NCBI GenBank assembly: GCA_002309585.1
Contig: DBXN01000033.1
Span: 15,929 to 23,270, forward strand
DNA: 7,342 bases
Direction: 5' to 3'
From: Verrucomicrobia bacterium UBA1211
GTDB taxonomy: Bacteria > Verrucomicrobiota > Kiritimatiellia > RFP12 > UBA1067
Position 1 is the first letter of the stretch. The number at the start of each line of letters is the position of its first letter. Shown piece after piece: positions 6,012 to 7,342 of the stretch. The position numbers were made by a program, and so were the translations under genes. The notes below the pieces were generated by a model. That model worked only from the letters and a program-made list of their open reading frames with translations. It made no database searches and was not told the origin of the DNA.

Positions 6012-7342
6012 AGTATCGGATCTTTATATCGAGCGTGCAGAGCGAGTTCGCCAAGGAACGAATGTCGCTTGCAAAGTATATTCGCGAAGATGCACTGCTG
6101 GGAGATTTCTTTGAAGTGTTCCTTTTTGAAGAGCTTCCGGCAAAGAACCGCTCTGCCAAGTCCGTCTATCTGGAAGAAGTTGCCGCATGCGATGTCTATC
6201 TCGGGCTCTTCGGTTCAAGATACGGGAGCCGAGACAAGCATGGTGTTTCACCGACCGAACGCGAGTATGACCATGCTACAGAATTGCACAAGACTCGTTT
6301 GGCGTTCGTCAAGAACGTTACTCGCCGGGACAAACGGGAGGAAGCCTTTGTCAGGGGGAAGGTAGATGCGGAACTCTGCCGAAATGCGTTCTCGGACTTT
6401 GAAGGACTGCGCGCTGGCGTTTACAAGGCGTTGGTCAGTTACCTTAAGGAGCAGGACCAGGTTTCGAACAGTCCTTTTGACGAGTCGTTCTCCCGAAGCG
6501 TCTCAATGAAAGACTTGGACGAGGCGAAGTTCGCGGACTATGTTCGGCTCGTCATCGAAGCCGGGAAGGTGACGTTCCCCAAGCGCATTTCACCAGCCGA
6601 CGTTCTTGTTCGCATCGGATTGATGGACAAGCGGACTCAGAAGATCGCCAATGGGGCGATCCCGCTCTTCGCCAAGAATCCCGAGGCGTTCAATCCGGCG
6701 TGGGAGATCCGTTGCATTCAATTTTACGGCACGCGCGTTGTCAAGCCGATACCTTCGCTTCATACTTACAACGGGACGGTGTTTGAACTGGTCGACCAAG
6801 CTGTCGATTTTGTGATGGGCCGCGTTGACTTTGCGGTGGGCGCGCATGACGGGGAAAACGCGGCCGCGCCGACAAGATCGGAGTTCCCCCGCGATGCGAT
6901 CCGCGAGGCCATCGTAAATGCTGTGTGCCACCGCGACTACACGTCGAATGCATGTGTGCAGGTGATGTTGTTCAGAGACAGACTTGAAATCATCAATCCT
7001 GGGCCATTGCCGAAGGGCATGACGGTTGAAGATCTTTATCGTACGCACGACTCGATTCCGAGGAACGGCCTGATCGCGCGTGCAATGAGCTGGACGAGCT
7101 ATGTCGAGAAGTCGGGCAGCGGCACGGGAGAAATACTGGACAAATGCGTTGAATATGGTCTGGCGCGTCCGGAGTTTGACCCTACGGCGGGCTTCTTCAA
7201 GACGGTCATCTGGCGCGCTGGAACCGGTAAGTGCGCAAAGGGGCCTAGTCGGAGGGGCCTAGTCAAGGGGCCTAGTCAGGAGGGGCTAGTCGAAGGGGCT
7301 AGTCAGGGGCTAGTCAAAGGGGCTAGTCGGCACCCAGTCGGC
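6008..7342 (+). CDS. DUF4062 domain fused to RecG-C-terminal-like GHKL ATPase, gene C (3' end beyond window)
   Basis: 445 codons are visible with no stop before the window ends. The ATG overlaps the gene B stop, with GGAAGGA nine bases upstream. Residues 2-155 form a DUF4062 domain: KYRIFISSVQSEFAKER, then FEELPA (40-45), VYLEEVAACDVYLGLFGSRYG (53-73, internally variable) and GVSPTEREYDHA (79-90). DUF4062 is a Rossmann-like domain often placed before NTPases in signalling or conflict proteins. Residues about 205-245 match the segment that precedes HATPase_c_4, including NGAIPLFAKNPEAFNP. The ATPase follows: FPRDAIREAIVNAVCHRDY (293-311), RLEIINPGPLP (325-335), RNGLIA (352-357) and EKSGSGTG (367-374). 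In relatives this domain usually follows an AlbA_2/Schlafen domain and precedes a winged helix-turn-helix. Here DUF4062 takes the AlbA_2 place, and from residue 411 the protein enters a low-complexity repeat. Any C-terminal HTH would lie outside the window. Confidence 0.9.
   Translation, partial: MKYRIFISSVQSEFAKERMSLAKYIREDALLGDFFEVFLFEELPAKNRSAKSVYLEEVAACDVYLGLFGSRYGSRDKHGVSPTEREYDHATELHKTRLAFVKNVTRRDKREEAFVRGKVDAELCRNAFSDFEGLRAGVYKALVSYLKEQDQVSNSPFDESFSRSVSMKDLDEAKFADYVRLVIEAGKVTFPKRISPADVLVRIGLMDKRTQKIANGAIPLFAKNPEAFNPAWEIRCIQFYGTRVVKPIPSLHTYNGTVFELVDQAVDFVMGRVDFAVGAHDGENAAAPTRSEFPRDAIREAIVNAVCHRDYTSNACVQVMLFRDRLEIINPGPLPKGMTVEDLYRTHDSIPRNGLIARAMSWTSYVEKSGSGTGEILDKCVEYGLARPEFDPTAGFFKTVIWRAGTGKCAKGPSRRGLVKGPSQEGLVEGASQGLVKGASRHPVG
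7240..7342 (+). repeat. Coding tandem repeat at the C-terminus of gene C
   Basis: Seven copies of GGGGC(C)TAGTC start at 7240, 7254, 7267, 7282, 7295, 7306 and 7319. A degenerate CAGTC follows at 7335. Successive TAGTC cores are 14, 13, 14, 13, 11, 13 and 11 bases apart, so one unit does not keep the reading frame, but two units together (27, 27, 24, 24) do. The protein therefore alternates GPS/GAS with GLV: KGPSRRGLV, KGPSQEGLV, EGASQGLV, KGASRHPVG. Proteins with this ATPase domain often carry short repetitive tails between the ATPase and a terminal HTH. The repeat reaches the window edge and may continue. Confidence 0.85.

Noticed and set aside
7240..7342. A CRISPR array
   Set aside because: The repeats are only about 10-11 bases with spacers of 1-4 bases, and they lie in frame within gene C.

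Overview
The window looks like bacterial chromosome from a GC-rich, gene-sparse genome. Two features suggest the Planctomycetes-Verrucomicrobia-Chlamydiae group, perhaps Kiritimatiellota, Lentisphaerota or Verrucomicrobiota: a large secreted protein made of repeated LamG-like modules, and long intergenic stretches full of hairpins. No ribosomal or core marker gene is present, so this placement is a low-confidence inference.

Layout. (1) Positions 1-1725, minus strand: the first 575 codons of an exported protein with about 2.5 concanavalin A/LamG-like repeats, running off the left edge. (2) Positions 1726-2216: a divergent intergenic region with a hairpin and nested inverted repeats upstream of the LamG gene, then a promoter and leader reading right. 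(3) Positions 2217-2687: a small lipoprotein resembling the Sbal_3080 family. (4) Positions 2688-3262: 575 bases without a convincing gene. They hold a REP-like pair of inverted hairpins (2758-2813), a second diverged copy of the promoter and leader found before the lipoprotein (2931-3078), a long rod-like hairpin (3071-3187) and a terminator-like hairpin (3196-3241). Together the last three look like a structured small RNA of about 260 nt, or an attenuated leader for the next operon. (5) Positions 3263 to the right edge: three overlapping genes on the plus strand.

The three-gene operon is the most interesting part. Gene A (668 aa) is a large GHKL (Bergerat-fold) ATPase with a beta-rich C-terminal domain. 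Gene B (252 aa) is an unrecognised protein with a probable beta-rich N-terminal half and helical C-terminal half. Gene C (at least 445 aa, cut by the window) joins an N-terminal DUF4062 domain to a second, different GHKL ATPase of the RecG-C-terminal-like (HATPase_c_4) type, then enters a tandem DNA repeat. The genes overlap by 17 and 4 bases, which implies translational coupling. GHKL/MORC-like ATPases and DUF4062 both recur in prokaryotic conflict systems, so a defence or self/non-self sensing role is a reasonable inference. No named system was recognised with this three-gene arrangement, and no activity can be shown from sequence alone.
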